Shown: positions 1 to 6,873, counted from the stretch's first letter. The stretch is DNA of 8,082 bases from Candidatus Fischerbacteria bacterium RBG_13_37_8 (GCA_001780385.1 MFGW01000225.1:1-8082); one strand, 5' to 3'. A program made the numbers and translations. Notes: generated by a model from the letters alone, not told the origin.

Positions 1-498
1 GGAGTCGAACAGTTTGAGATAGAATTTTCAAAAACTATTTTGCCTGCAGGATTGAATATTACCAAAAGGTTTCATTTATTACATTCAAACATGATAGAAA
101 ACTTAAACACCATAGTGAATTTATATGACCAACCACAAAGTTATAGGTGTGCTTTAGAGTTTTCTTTGAACTTTTTTGTACCTGATGATCCTGTATGTTA
201 TTATGAGTTTGATTCAGGACAGAAACACATGTTGCGATGGGAGGGAGAAGTTGAATCAGGGAAGATCCGAATAGTGGATAAGTTAAATAATATTGCAGTG
301 ACTTTAAAATCATTGAACTCAAGGAAGGAAGGTGCACGCTGGTGGATTTTTCCAATTTACACTATATCACAATCCGAAGAGGGATATGAAAAAGTATATC
401 AGGGAAGTTCTTTGTGTTTGATCAAAGATATTTGCATGGCGCCGAAAAGTGAAGGAGCCATTGGATTACTATTATCTATTGAAGCATTAAGCGAATAG
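1..498 (+). CDS. GH57-type alpha-amylase/4-alpha-glucanotransferase, C-terminal fragment (5' end outside window)
   Basis: The reading frame is open from base 1 to the TAG at 496-498, so the visible 165 residues are the C-terminal part of a larger protein; the in-frame TTG at 40 is very unlikely to be the true start. The fragment looks like the beta-sandwich domain (DUF1926) that ends GH57 alpha-amylases and 4-alpha-glucanotransferases of the Thermococcus type. Supporting marks are a beta-rich composition, the segment ALEFSLNFF near residues 51-59, and above all WWIFPIYTISQSEEGYEKVY at about residues 114-133 followed by QGSSL, which resembles the conserved W-x-FP-(IE)T-(IV)SQSE-G-(FY)-QG block of that family. 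Such enzymes cleave or transfer alpha-1,4-glucan chains in the cytoplasm, for example in glycogen metabolism. The catalytic barrel is not in the window, so activity cannot be judged. It is separated from the pilus genes by a terminator and 435 bp, and is probably not functionally linked to them. The assignment rests on recalled family motifs, not on a search. Confidence 0.72.
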   Translation, partial: GVEQFEIEFSKTILPAGLNITKRFHLLHSNMIENLNTIVNLYDQPQSYRCALEFSLNFFVPDDPVCYYEFDSGQKHMLRWEGEVESGKIRIVDKLNNIAVTLKSLNSRKEGARWWIFPIYTISQSEEGYEKVYQGSSLCLIKDICMAPKSEGAIGLLLSIEALSE

Positions 499-512
499 TG
501 AGAAACTCGAGA

Positions 513-552
513 ATTGACTTTTTGTCAATGAAATTATGTCAATTAAGTCAAT
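513..552. repeat. Inverted repeat ATTGAC-N5-GTCAAT plus two further GTCAAT copies
   Basis: ATTGAC (513-518) and GTCAAT (524-529) form a perfect 6-bp inverted repeat around TTTTT. GTCAAT recurs at 538-543 and 547-552. The dyad could be an operator for a helix-turn-helix dimer or simply a short RNA hairpin in the 3' untranslated region of the GH57 gene. The half-sites resemble FNR/CRP-family half-sites, but the 5-base spacer differs from the usual 4. The function is unknown. Confidence 0.4.
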
Positions 553-643
553 AATTCCGGGTAAAGGGGAGAGAGAAGCAGCACAGAGGCGCATTTTCAT
601 TTTGGCATCATGTTTGAATAAAGAACCGAGGGTAGTGAAGTGT

Positions 644-673
644 GGAGGGATTGCAAAATCCCTCCTTTCTTTT
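644..673 (+). terminator. Intrinsic (Rho-independent) terminator
   Basis: GGAGGGATT (644-652) pairs perfectly with AATCCCTCC (657-665) around a GCAA tetraloop of the stable GNRA type, and is followed at once by TTTCTTTT (666-673). This is a textbook + strand terminator. It lies 145 bp after the GH57 stop codon and about 200 bp before the pilB promoter, so it most simply ends the GH57 transcript and insulates the pil operon. No T-run is present for the opposite direction. Confidence 0.88.
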
Positions 674-870
674 GCGCATTATGCAAAAATAAAATTATTC
701 TAAAGATTTTGTGAGTTAAGTGCTTGTCATGAGAGAGTATGATACTGAAACGAGCTACAACAGCGCAGTTCAGGAAATATATAGTATTTCGTTTAGATAA
801 ATGAGCAGCATTTTTTTTAAGCGATTCTGTGTTTTCTGCAATCTAATCCATTTCAGAGTACAGTCAGATA

Positions 871-884
871 TTGACAATTATCAA
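871..884. promoter_or_regulatory. FNR/CRP-family-like palindrome over the pilB -35 box
   Basis: TTGAC-AATT-ATCAA differs at one base from the FNR/DNR consensus TTGAT-N4-ATCAA. It coincides with the -35 hexamer TTGACA (871-876). With a start site near 906, its centre would lie near -29, a position where a bound regulator would normally repress. Sequence similarity is all that supports it. Because the -35 hexamer itself supplies TTGAC, part of the match could be coincidental. Confidence 0.35.
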
Positions 885-899
885 AAAGCACACTAAAAT
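871..899 (+). promoter_or_regulatory. Sigma-70-type promoter of the pilB operon
   Basis: A consensus -35 box TTGACA (871-876) is separated by exactly 17 bp from TAAAAT (894-899), a 5-of-6 match to TATAAT. The predicted transcription start is near 906, giving a short leader of about 28 bases before the pilB start. It is the best promoter match in the window and lies downstream of the terminator at 644-673. The pil structural genes therefore appear to be transcribed by the housekeeping sigma factor rather than by sigma-54. Confidence 0.75.
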
Positions 900-922
900 T
901 AAATATGAAACTTATATATAGT

Positions 923-927
923 GGGAG
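923..927 (+). promoter_or_regulatory. Shine-Dalgarno site that fixes the TTG start of pilB
   Basis: GGGAG (923-927) ends 6 bases before TTG 934. An in-frame TAG at 919-921 rules out any longer protein, and the residues after the TTG (MALKLGEILI) match the usual beginning of the PilB/GspE N-terminal domain. TTG is a weak start codon and may hold down PilB translation relative to the ATG-started pilT and pilC. Confidence 0.75.
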
Positions 928-933
928 TATAAA

Positions 934-2664
934 TTGGCCCTAAAGTTAGGTGAGATTTTAATAAAACATAGTTTAATCTCTCGCGACCAGCTGGATAAAG
1001 CATTGGAGCATCAGCGGACCAATGGAGGCAAATTGGGTTCGAACCTCGTTCAATTAGGTTTTGTAACAGAGGATGATATAACGAGGTGTCTAAGCAAGCA
1101 GTTTGGTGTTCCTTCAGTGAACTTATCTTTTTTTGAAATAGATGGTTCCGTCTTAGAACTGGTGCCCTCAGAAGTATGCCGCAAGTACGATCTTATTCCA
1201 GTAAATAAAGCGGGAGCTACCTTGACAGTAGCGATGTCTGATCCGACAAACATCCATGCTATTAATGATATTAATTTTATTACAGGTTACAGCGTGGAAC
1301 CTGTCGTAGCAGCTGAAACTTCAATCAAAGAAGCAATCGATAAATATTATGGTTCGGCACATACCGTGGAATTGCAAAAAACACTTGAAAAAGTACAGGA
1401 ACAAATGGAAGTAGAGGATGTTGGTGATGTTCAAGTATTAGAAGAGACTGAAGAACTTGATTTGTCAGATTTGACGAAAGCAGTAGAAGAAGCTCCGGTT
1501 GTAAAACTGGTTAATAAGATAATTTTTGATGCATGTATACGGGGAGCGAGCGATATACATGTTGAACCATATGAAAAAGAATTCAGAATACGTTACAGGA
1601 TAGATGGTGTTCTCTATATAGTATTGAATCCCCCCATAAAGCTAAAAGATGCAATAACCTCGCGTATTAAGATCATGTCGCGAATGGATATTGCGGAGAA
1701 GAGATTACCTCAAGATGGCAGAATAAAAGTGAAGTTAAAGATTCAGGACAGGATTAAAGAACTTGATTTCAGGGTTTCAGTTATACCATGTTTGTTTGGT
1801 GAAAAAGTTGTAATGCGGTTATTGGATAAGGATAGGTTGATGCTTGATATGACAAAGCTTGGTTTTGAAACCGAGAGTTTAAATAAATTTGAAGTTGCGA
1901 TTGAAAAGCCCTACGGCATGATATTAGTAACCGGGCCAACAGGTTCCGGCAAGACAAATACATTGTATTCGGCGATCCAGAAAATCAACAGGCCGGAAGT
2001 GAATATTGTAACCTGTGAGGATCCTGTTGAATTTAATATTCCTGGAGTAAATCAGGTCATGATGCATGATCAAATAGGTCTTAATTTTTCTGCTGCGTTG
2101 AGATCATTTTTAAGACAGGACCCGAATATTATTCTTGTAGGAGAAGTGAGAGATTTTGAAACTGCGGAAATTGCAATAAAAGCTGCGTTGACGGGACATC
2201 TTGTATTGAGTACACTGCATACAAATGATGCACCAAGTGCTATCACAAGATTAATGAATATGGGTATTGAACCATTTCTTGTAGCGAGCTCTATTCATTT
2301 AATAGTAGCTCAAAGATTGATAAGGAAAGTGTGTGCCAATTGCAAGGAACCAATAAAAGTTGCGCCGCAAGCGCTCATGGAAATTGGTTTTTCAGAAGAA
2401 GATGCACGAAATATTACTATTTACAAAGGAAGAGGCTGTCAGCAATGCCATAGTTCTGGATACAAGGGAAGAATTGCACTATATGAAGTCTTGGAAGTGA
2501 ATGATGAAGTAAAGGAATTGGTATTAGTTGGGGCATCAGCATTAGAAATTCGCAGAAAAGCATTGGAAAATGGTATGGTTACTTTAAGACAGAGTGGTTT
2601 AGAGAAGATACGACATGGCGTTACAAGCATAGAAGAAGTTGTAAGAGAAACTTTAAGTAATTAG
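934..2664 (+). CDS. pilB: Type IV pilus extension ATPase PilB
   Basis: This cytoplasmic hexameric ATPase of the GspE/PilB family powers pilin polymerisation at the base of the pilus. The 576-residue length is normal for PilB. An N-terminal MshEN-type domain (about 1-140) is followed by an acidic linker (about 145-188), then the N2 and RecA-like ATPase domains. Visible motifs are Walker A GPTGSGKT at 334-341, the Asp box CEDPVEF, Walker B ILVGEVRD at 400-407 with catalytic Glu404, and the His box around His429 in STLHTNDA. The tetracysteine zinc site typical of PilB/GspE and absent from PilT is also present: Cys467, Cys470, Cys502 and Cys505. Residues 4-27 and 33-56 form two K-LG-x-x-(L)-(IV) motifs each ending in Gln, with a 5-residue spacer, the pattern of cyclic di-GMP-binding MshEN domains, but with Lys where Arg is usual. 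It is the first gene of the operon and starts at a TTG. A type II secretion GspE is less likely given the pilT, pilC and pilSR neighbours. Confidence 0.96.
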   Translation: MALKLGEILIKHSLISRDQLDKALEHQRTNGGKLGSNLVQLGFVTEDDITRCLSKQFGVPSVNLSFFEIDGSVLELVPSEVCRKYDLIPVNKAGATLTVAMSDPTNIHAINDINFITGYSVEPVVAAETSIKEAIDKYYGSAHTVELQKTLEKVQEQMEVEDVGDVQVLEETEELDLSDLTKAVEEAPVVKLVNKIIFDACIRGASDIHVEPYEKEFRIRYRIDGVLYIVLNPPIKLKDAITSRIKIMSRMDIAEKRLPQDGRIKVKLKIQDRIKELDFRVSVIPCLFGEKVVMRLLDKDRLMLDMTKLGFETESLNKFEVAIEKPYGMILVTGPTGSGKTNTLYSAIQKINRPEVNIVTCEDPVEFNIPGVNQVMMHDQIGLNFSAALRSFLRQDPNIILVGEVRDFETAEIAIKAALTGHLVLSTLHTNDAPSAITRLMNMGIEPFLVASSIHLIVAQRLIRKVCANCKEPIKVAPQALMEIGFSEEDARNITIYKGRGCQQCHSSGYKGRIALYEVLEVNDEVKELVLVGASALEIRRKALENGMVTLRQSGLEKIRHGVTSIEEVVRETLSN

Positions 2665-2680
2665 TTGGAGGATATAATCT

Positions 2681-3799
2681 ATGTCAATTTCATTGCATCA
2701 ATTATTAGATAGAATGTTAAAAATGGAGGGAACGGATGTACACATTACAACGAATCAATCTCCCCTTATAAGAGTCCACGGGAATTTAATTCCCTTAACT
2801 GACATCCCTCCTTTAACGCCAGTAGAAACGAAGAGGCTTGCTTATAGTGTATTAACAGATGCACAGAAGCATAGGTTTGAAGAAAATTTAGAGCTTGATT
2901 TTTCTTTTGGTATAAAGGGGTTGGCTCGATTTCGATCAAATGTATTTTACCAGAGAGGTGCAGTTTCAGCGGTATACAGATTAATTCCATATGAGATCAG
3001 AGGATTTCATGAATTAGGACTTCCTAATGTTATTGAAAAATTATGTGATAAGCCAAGAGGTCTGGTATTATGTACAGGACCGACCGGAAGTGGAAAATCA
3101 ACAACGTTAGCTGCAATGCTTGACAAAGTAAATAGAGAAAGACCTTGTCATATTGTTACTATTGAAGATCCTATTGAGTATTTACACTCCCATAAGAAAG
3201 CAGAAGTGAATCAGCGTGAGCTTCATTCTGATACACATTCATTTGCCAATTCTTTGCGTTCGGTGTTGCGCCAGGATCCAGATGTAGTTTTGATAGGTGA
3301 AATGAGAGACCTTGAAACTATTGAATCTGCAATTAGAATTGCAGAAACGGGGCATCTTACTTTTGCAACTCTTCACACTAACTCTGCTGCGCAGACGATT
3401 CACAGAATTGTGGATGTTTTTCCGGATCATCAGCAGCCGCAGGTGAGAGCTCAGTTATCTCTTATTTTAGAAGGAATTGTTTGTCAATCGTTGTTGCCAC
3501 GAGCTGATGGAAAAGGCAGGGTACTAGCTGTAGAAATACTTATTCCCAACGCAGCTATTCGGAATCTTATTCGAGAAGATAAAATTCATCAGATATATTC
3601 ATCTATGCAAACTGGTCAATTGAAATATGGCATGCAGACATTTAATCAATCTCTTGCTACGTTATATTTTCAGAGAAAAATATCCCTTGAGACAGCTTTG
3701 ACTATTTCTTCAAACCCAGAAGAATTGCAGGAAATGATCAATAGAGGTGTTGGTGTAATTGGGAGCGGTCAATCTTATGGTGAAAGAAAGCAAGTATAA
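2681..3799 (+). CDS. pilT: Type IV pilus retraction ATPase PilT
   Basis: PilT is the hexameric cytoplasmic ATPase that depolymerises the pilus and so gives twitching motility, pilus-dependent DNA uptake and surface sensing. The protein has 372 residues, close to the family's usual 345-370. It shows Walker A GPTGSGKS at 133-140 (Lys139), the Asp box IEDPIEY at 161-167, the Walker B region DVVLIGEMRDLET with catalytic Glu207, and the His box TLHTNSAAQTIHRIVDVFP containing His232. The C-terminal AIRNLIRE segment is the PilT signature linked to retraction. It lacks the zinc cysteines and MshEN domain of PilB, as expected. The ATG is preceded by GGAGG at 2667-2671, 9 bases away. The 16-bp gap after pilB indicates co-transcription. 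Paralogues such as PilU exist, but the AIRNLIRE motif and the position next to pilB favour PilT. Confidence 0.96.
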   Translation: MSISLHQLLDRMLKMEGTDVHITTNQSPLIRVHGNLIPLTDIPPLTPVETKRLAYSVLTDAQKHRFEENLELDFSFGIKGLARFRSNVFYQRGAVSAVYRLIPYEIRGFHELGLPNVIEKLCDKPRGLVLCTGPTGSGKSTTLAAMLDKVNRERPCHIVTIEDPIEYLHSHKKAEVNQRELHSDTHSFANSLRSVLRQDPDVVLIGEMRDLETIESAIRIAETGHLTFATLHTNSAAQTIHRIVDVFPDHQQPQVRAQLSLILEGIVCQSLLPRADGKGRVLAVEILIPNAAIRNLIREDKIHQIYSSMQTGQLKYGMQTFNQSLATLYFQRKISLETALTISSNPEELQEMINRGVGVIGSGQSYGERKQV

Positions 3800-3859
3800 A
3801 AAGAATTGAATTATGTTATGTAAACTATTGAGAATGCAAATGTGCTTTTAATAAATAAA

Positions 3860-3896
3860 AGGAGGCGGATTCTCCTGATAACTTTAAAAAAGGAGG
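3860..3896 (+). promoter_or_regulatory. pilC ribosome-binding region with two mutually exclusive hairpins
   Basis: Two copies of AGGAGG (3860-3865 and 3891-3896) flank one TCTCCT (3871-3876). The second AGGAGG is the pilC Shine-Dalgarno, 10 bases before ATG 3907. TCTCCT can pair with the upstream copy (loop CGGAT), leaving the Shine-Dalgarno free, or with the downstream copy (14-base loop), hiding it. Each pairing gives five Watson-Crick pairs plus one G-U. The pairing potential is directly visible, but regulatory use is inference. TCTCCT may also be a chance complement of a purine-rich site. Confidence 0.4.
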
Positions 3897-3906
3897 TCAG
3901 GCGCAT

Positions 3907-5106
3907 ATGCCTACATATGAATGGAAAGGTAAAAGAGGCGATTCAGCTCAAACAGGAACAATTGTTGCTGAAAGCAAAGAAGCTGCACGCCTTAAACTAC
4001 GAAGACAACAAATTGTAGTTACGCAGATTAAAGAGAAAGGTAAAGAAATAGCTTTGCCATGGCTAAAAGCAAAGGTTTCTGCAAAAGATTTAGCCATTTT
4101 TACACGACAGTTTTCTGTCATGATAGATGCTGGTCTCCCACTGGTGCAATGTCTTGAAATTCTCTCAACCCAAAGTGAGAACAAGGTTTTGCAAAGGGTG
4201 TTAGCGGCAGTACGAAGTGATGTAGAAGCAGGTTCCTCTCTGGCTGATGCTATGAGAAAACATCCTTCGGTATTCGATGATCTATTTTGCAACATGGTTT
4301 CTGCTGGTGAAGCTGGAGGTATTCTTGATACCATTCTCAGAAGGTTATCAACTCATATTGAAAAAATTGTTAAATTAAAGAGAGCCGTTCGTTCAGCTTT
4401 GACTTATCCAGCTGCGGTTATTATCATTGCTGCTATAGTCGTTTACATTATATTGACAAGAGTTATTCCTACCTTCGAGACCTTGTTCTTAAGTTTAGGT
4501 GCTGATCTACCATTTCTAACTCAATTAACCATTACTCTCAGCAAGTTTGTTGGAAGATTTGGTGTTTTTATAATAATTGGTATTGGATTGTTTGTGTGGT
4601 CTATCTATCAGTATCACAAAACATACAGAGGCAGAAGAGTACTTGATCAATTGATATTAAAAACACCGATTCTTGGCATAGTTATGCAAAAAATAGCTAT
4701 TGCGAGATTTTGCAGAACTCTGGCAACTCTCATTAGCAGTGGTGTAGCGATACTTGATGCGCTGGAAATTACCGCTAAAACATCAGGAAATGCAATAGTT
4801 GAAGATGCAATTATGGCAACCAGAAAGAGCATTGAAGGAGGAAAAAGCATTGCTGATCCTATGCGTGATAGTCCTGTATTTCCACCTATGGTAGTGCACA
4901 TGGTAGCTGTCGGTGAACAAACGGGTGCTCTCGATGCCATGCTTTCTAAAATTGCAGATTTCTACGAAGATGAAGTTGATGTCGCGGTACAGAATATGCT
5001 TACTCTTATTGAACCGATCATGATTTTATTCCTTGGTACTGTTATTGGTGGCATCGTTATTTCCATGTATTTGCCATTATTCTCCTTAATTCGAGTCATT
5101 GGATAA
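3907..5106 (+). CDS. pilC: Type IV pilus inner-membrane platform protein PilC
   Basis: PilC (GspF family) sits in the inner membrane beneath the growing pilus and passes the movement of PilB or PilT to the pilin subunits. The 399-residue length is typical. Two copies of the T2SSF domain are visible, at about 62-190 and 265-391. The first contains FTRQFSVMIDAGLPL and GEAGG, the second FCRTLATLISSGVAILDALE and GEQTG, the expected matching positions of the internal duplication. Hydrophobic helices lie at about 168-190, 215-235 and 367-391. The N-terminal MPTYEWKGK is the usual family start. AGGAGG lies 10 bases upstream of the ATG. A gap of 107 bp follows pilT, with no terminator seen, so it probably belongs to the same transcript, perhaps with separate translational control. 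Confidence 0.95.
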   Translation: MPTYEWKGKRGDSAQTGTIVAESKEAARLKLRRQQIVVTQIKEKGKEIALPWLKAKVSAKDLAIFTRQFSVMIDAGLPLVQCLEILSTQSENKVLQRVLAAVRSDVEAGSSLADAMRKHPSVFDDLFCNMVSAGEAGGILDTILRRLSTHIEKIVKLKRAVRSALTYPAAVIIIAAIVVYIILTRVIPTFETLFLSLGADLPFLTQLTITLSKFVGRFGVFIIIGIGLFVWSIYQYHKTYRGRRVLDQLILKTPILGIVMQKIAIARFCRTLATLISSGVAILDALEITAKTSGNAIVEDAIMATRKSIEGGKSIADPMRDSPVFPPMVVHMVAVGEQTGALDAMLSKIADFYEDEVDVAVQNMLTLIEPIMILFLGTVIGGIVISMYLPLFSLIRVIG

Positions 5107-5133
5107 TAAAATACTTAATTTCAAAATTTGCTC

Positions 5134-5163
5134 TGTTAGGGAACCTGAGGTGGTTCCCTAACA
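5134..5163 (+). other. Perfect 12-bp-stem hairpin between pilC and pilS
   Basis: TGTTAGGGAACC (5134-5145) pairs completely with GGTTCCCTAACA (5152-5163) around the loop TGAGGT. The sequence after the stem (TAGAATTTAT) has no T-tract, so it is a poor intrinsic terminator. It ends only 12 bases before the pilS ATG. Plausible roles are partial transcription attenuation, protection of the pilBTC mRNA from 3' exonucleases, an RNase III cleavage site, or a brake on pilS translation. It would separate expression of the structural genes from that of the regulators. Confidence 0.6.
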
Positions 5164-5175
5164 TAGAATTTATGA

Positions 5176-6801
5176 ATGGAAAAACATGAGAATAGGTTAT
5201 TCTGGGTTATAATTATTCGCTTGGTGATAGCCCTGTCTATCCTTTGTTCTGCTATCTTAATTCAACTCGTAAGTAAAACAATCCTTCCTATTAATCCGCT
5301 TTATTTTTTGATTGCATTTATACTTTTTTTATCAGTTGCCTATTTATTTCTTTTTCTGAGAAAAGCGCAAGAACAATTTCAAAACTATTTTCAACTTATC
5401 ATAGATATTTTATTGATAACTTCTTTAATATATCTAACAGGGGGAATTCAAAGCCCTTTTAGCTTTCTCTATATTATTACCATAATAACCGCCAGTATTT
5501 TGCTGTCGAGAAAAGGCACTATTATTATTGCTACTTTATCTATTCTTGTATTTGGCATTTTAGTAGATTTAATGCATCTTAAAATAATTCCCTATTATGA
5601 TCCAGAAAAAGTGTATGTGGCGAGCTATCCAGTTTCCACAGTATATTTTAATTTTTTTCTTAATTTTTTAGCATTTCTCATTACGGGATGGCTCAGCATA
5701 TATTTATCAGAAAAAGCCAATAAAAGCTATGAAGAACTTCAGGAGAAAGAGAATAAGCTTGCGCAACTTAAGCAGCTTTATCAAAATGTTATTGAAAGCA
5801 TGGCAAGCGGTTTAATTACCATTGATGCCAAAGGATGCTTAACCTTCGCTAATAATGCAGCGTATAAAATATTGCGAAAAAACGACAAATCGCAATTGCC
5901 GGCATTTTACTTTGATGATTTGTTTTCTAATCTTATAAAATTTGATGAACTCGTGAAGCAGGTAGGAAAAAGTATTTTTTATAGAATGGAGGGTTTCATT
6001 ATTGCGAATGAAGAAAGAGTAGAAATTGGTGCAGTGGCGTCAGAACTAAGAGATATTAATGATACGATTATGGGATATTTAATAGTGTTTCAAGATATCA
6101 CAGATATTAAGATACTGCAGGAAAGAGTCAATTTAAAGGATAGGATGGCTGCGTTAGGAGAAATGGCAGCAGGAATAGCACATGAAATAAGAAATCCTCT
6201 GTCCGCAATTAGAGGTTCAGTACAACTTTTAAAATCAAATGTTAAGACTGAAAATGTTGATGAAATTACAAATATTATGTTGCGCGAATCTGACAGATTA
6301 AATAAATTAATTGAATCGTTTTTAAATTATGCTAAGCCGGCATCGTTTAAGCTTCAGCAAATGAGCTTGTGCAGTGTCATCAGTGAGGCTCTGGAATATT
6401 TAAAAAAATCCTGCTTACTCAACAACAATATCCAGATAAAATATGAATTTCCGAAGTCTTTATGTAATACCATGATAGATCCCGATCAATTTATTCAGGC
6501 AATAAGAAATATTGTTATGAATGCAATACAAGCAATGCCTTCCGGCGGATTACTTTCAATAACGATAAAGGAAGAAAATAATTTCTGGAAATTGGAATTC
6601 AAAGACAATGGAGTAGGAATTGAATCTCATCGATTAAAAAAGATTTTTGATCCTTTTCAGCAATCAACTACAGGTGGAAGTGGACTTGGCATGGCCATTA
6701 TCTATCGAATTGTTAAAGAACATAATGGTGCAGTAGAAGTGGTAAGTGTTCCACGACAAGGAACGACCGTTATCATAAAATTGCCTCAATTATCCGAATG
6801 A
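5176..6801 (+). CDS. pilS: Sensor histidine kinase PilS
   Basis: PilS is the inner-membrane kinase partner of PilR. The 541-residue protein has six predicted transmembrane helices (about 9-32, 40-61, 71-88, 94-110, 114-134 and 156-178), as in Pseudomonas PilS. A charged, probably coiled-coil linker (178-203) leads to a PAS domain (about 203-315, with MASGLITIDAKG near its start), then HisKA and HATPase_c. The phosphorylated His336 lies in AAGIAHEIRNPLSAI. N449 marks the N box (NIVMNAIQAM), Asp477 the G1 box (DNGVGIE), and GGSGLG 500-505 the G2 box. All catalytic motifs are intact. ATG 5176 is chosen because TGA lies in frame just before it (5173-5175) and the next in-frame starts (TTG 5221, GTG 5224) fall inside the first membrane helix. 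No clear Shine-Dalgarno is seen. In Pseudomonas, PilS monitors PilA in the membrane; here the signal is unknown. Other NtrB-like kinases share this layout, but the neighbours support PilS. Confidence 0.9.
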   Translation: MEKHENRLFWVIIIRLVIALSILCSAILIQLVSKTILPINPLYFLIAFILFLSVAYLFLFLRKAQEQFQNYFQLIIDILLITSLIYLTGGIQSPFSFLYIITIITASILLSRKGTIIIATLSILVFGILVDLMHLKIIPYYDPEKVYVASYPVSTVYFNFFLNFLAFLITGWLSIYLSEKANKSYEELQEKENKLAQLKQLYQNVIESMASGLITIDAKGCLTFANNAAYKILRKNDKSQLPAFYFDDLFSNLIKFDELVKQVGKSIFYRMEGFIIANEERVEIGAVASELRDINDTIMGYLIVFQDITDIKILQERVNLKDRMAALGEMAAGIAHEIRNPLSAIRGSVQLLKSNVKTENVDEITNIMLRESDRLNKLIESFLNYAKPASFKLQQMSLCSVISEALEYLKKSCLLNNNIQIKYEFPKSLCNTMIDPDQFIQAIRNIVMNAIQAMPSGGLLSITIKEENNFWKLEFKDNGVGIESHRLKKIFDPFQQSTTGGSGLGMAIIYRIVKEHNGAVEVVSVPRQGTTVIIKLPQLSE

Positions 6802-6873
6802 AGAGAGAATTAATCATAATCTGCTCACAGTCCATGATTTATTCAGTGTTACCATGCATAACGGTCTGTGATA

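Larger units (their letters stand above)
499..933. other. Intergenic region between the GH57 gene and pilB
   Basis: This 435-bp stretch contains no convincing gene on either strand. In order it holds an inverted repeat with GTCAAT copies (513-552), a purine-rich stretch (about 560-592), an intrinsic terminator (644-673), a second inverted repeat TTTTGC-N7-GCAAAA (670-688) overlapping the terminator T-tract, a run of eight T (811-818) without a preceding GC-rich stem, and the pilB promoter (871-899). A 55-codon frame starting at ATG 536 and ending at 703 crosses the terminator and lacks a Shine-Dalgarno, so it is not called. From about 689 to 870 I see no clear site. Confidence 0.7.

Noticed and set aside
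40..498. A complete 152-residue protein starting at TTG 40
   Set aside because: The same frame is open to base 1, and the fragment begins in the middle of a beta-sandwich domain, so it is the tail of a longer gene.
602..618. Sigma-54-like sequence TTGGCATCATGTTTGAA
   Set aside because: The -24 GG element and surroundings fit, but the -12 element reads GA instead of the nearly invariant GC, and a terminator follows about 30 bp downstream, leaving nothing to transcribe.
670..688. Inverted repeat TTTTGC-N7-GCAAAA as an operator
   Set aside because: It overlaps the terminator T-tract, is short and AT-rich, and is not placed next to any promoter I can recognise.
744..797. Possible weak stem pairing AAACGA with TCGTTT in the intergenic region
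   Set aside because: Short, AT-rich and widely spaced; pairing of this quality is expected by chance.
811..818. Run of eight T as a terminator
   Set aside because: No stable GC-rich stem precedes it, and a good terminator is already present at 644-673.
499..933. tRNA, known riboswitch (including cyclic di-GMP types) or CRISPR array in the intergenic region
   Set aside because: No cloverleaf, conserved riboswitch core or regularly spaced repeats could be seen.
3948..4334. 128-codon open frame on the minus strand inside pilC
   Set aside because: It lies opposite a clearly conserved pilC coding region, and its product shows no recognisable domain. The other minus-strand frames inside pilB, pilT, pilC and pilR are shadows of the same kind.
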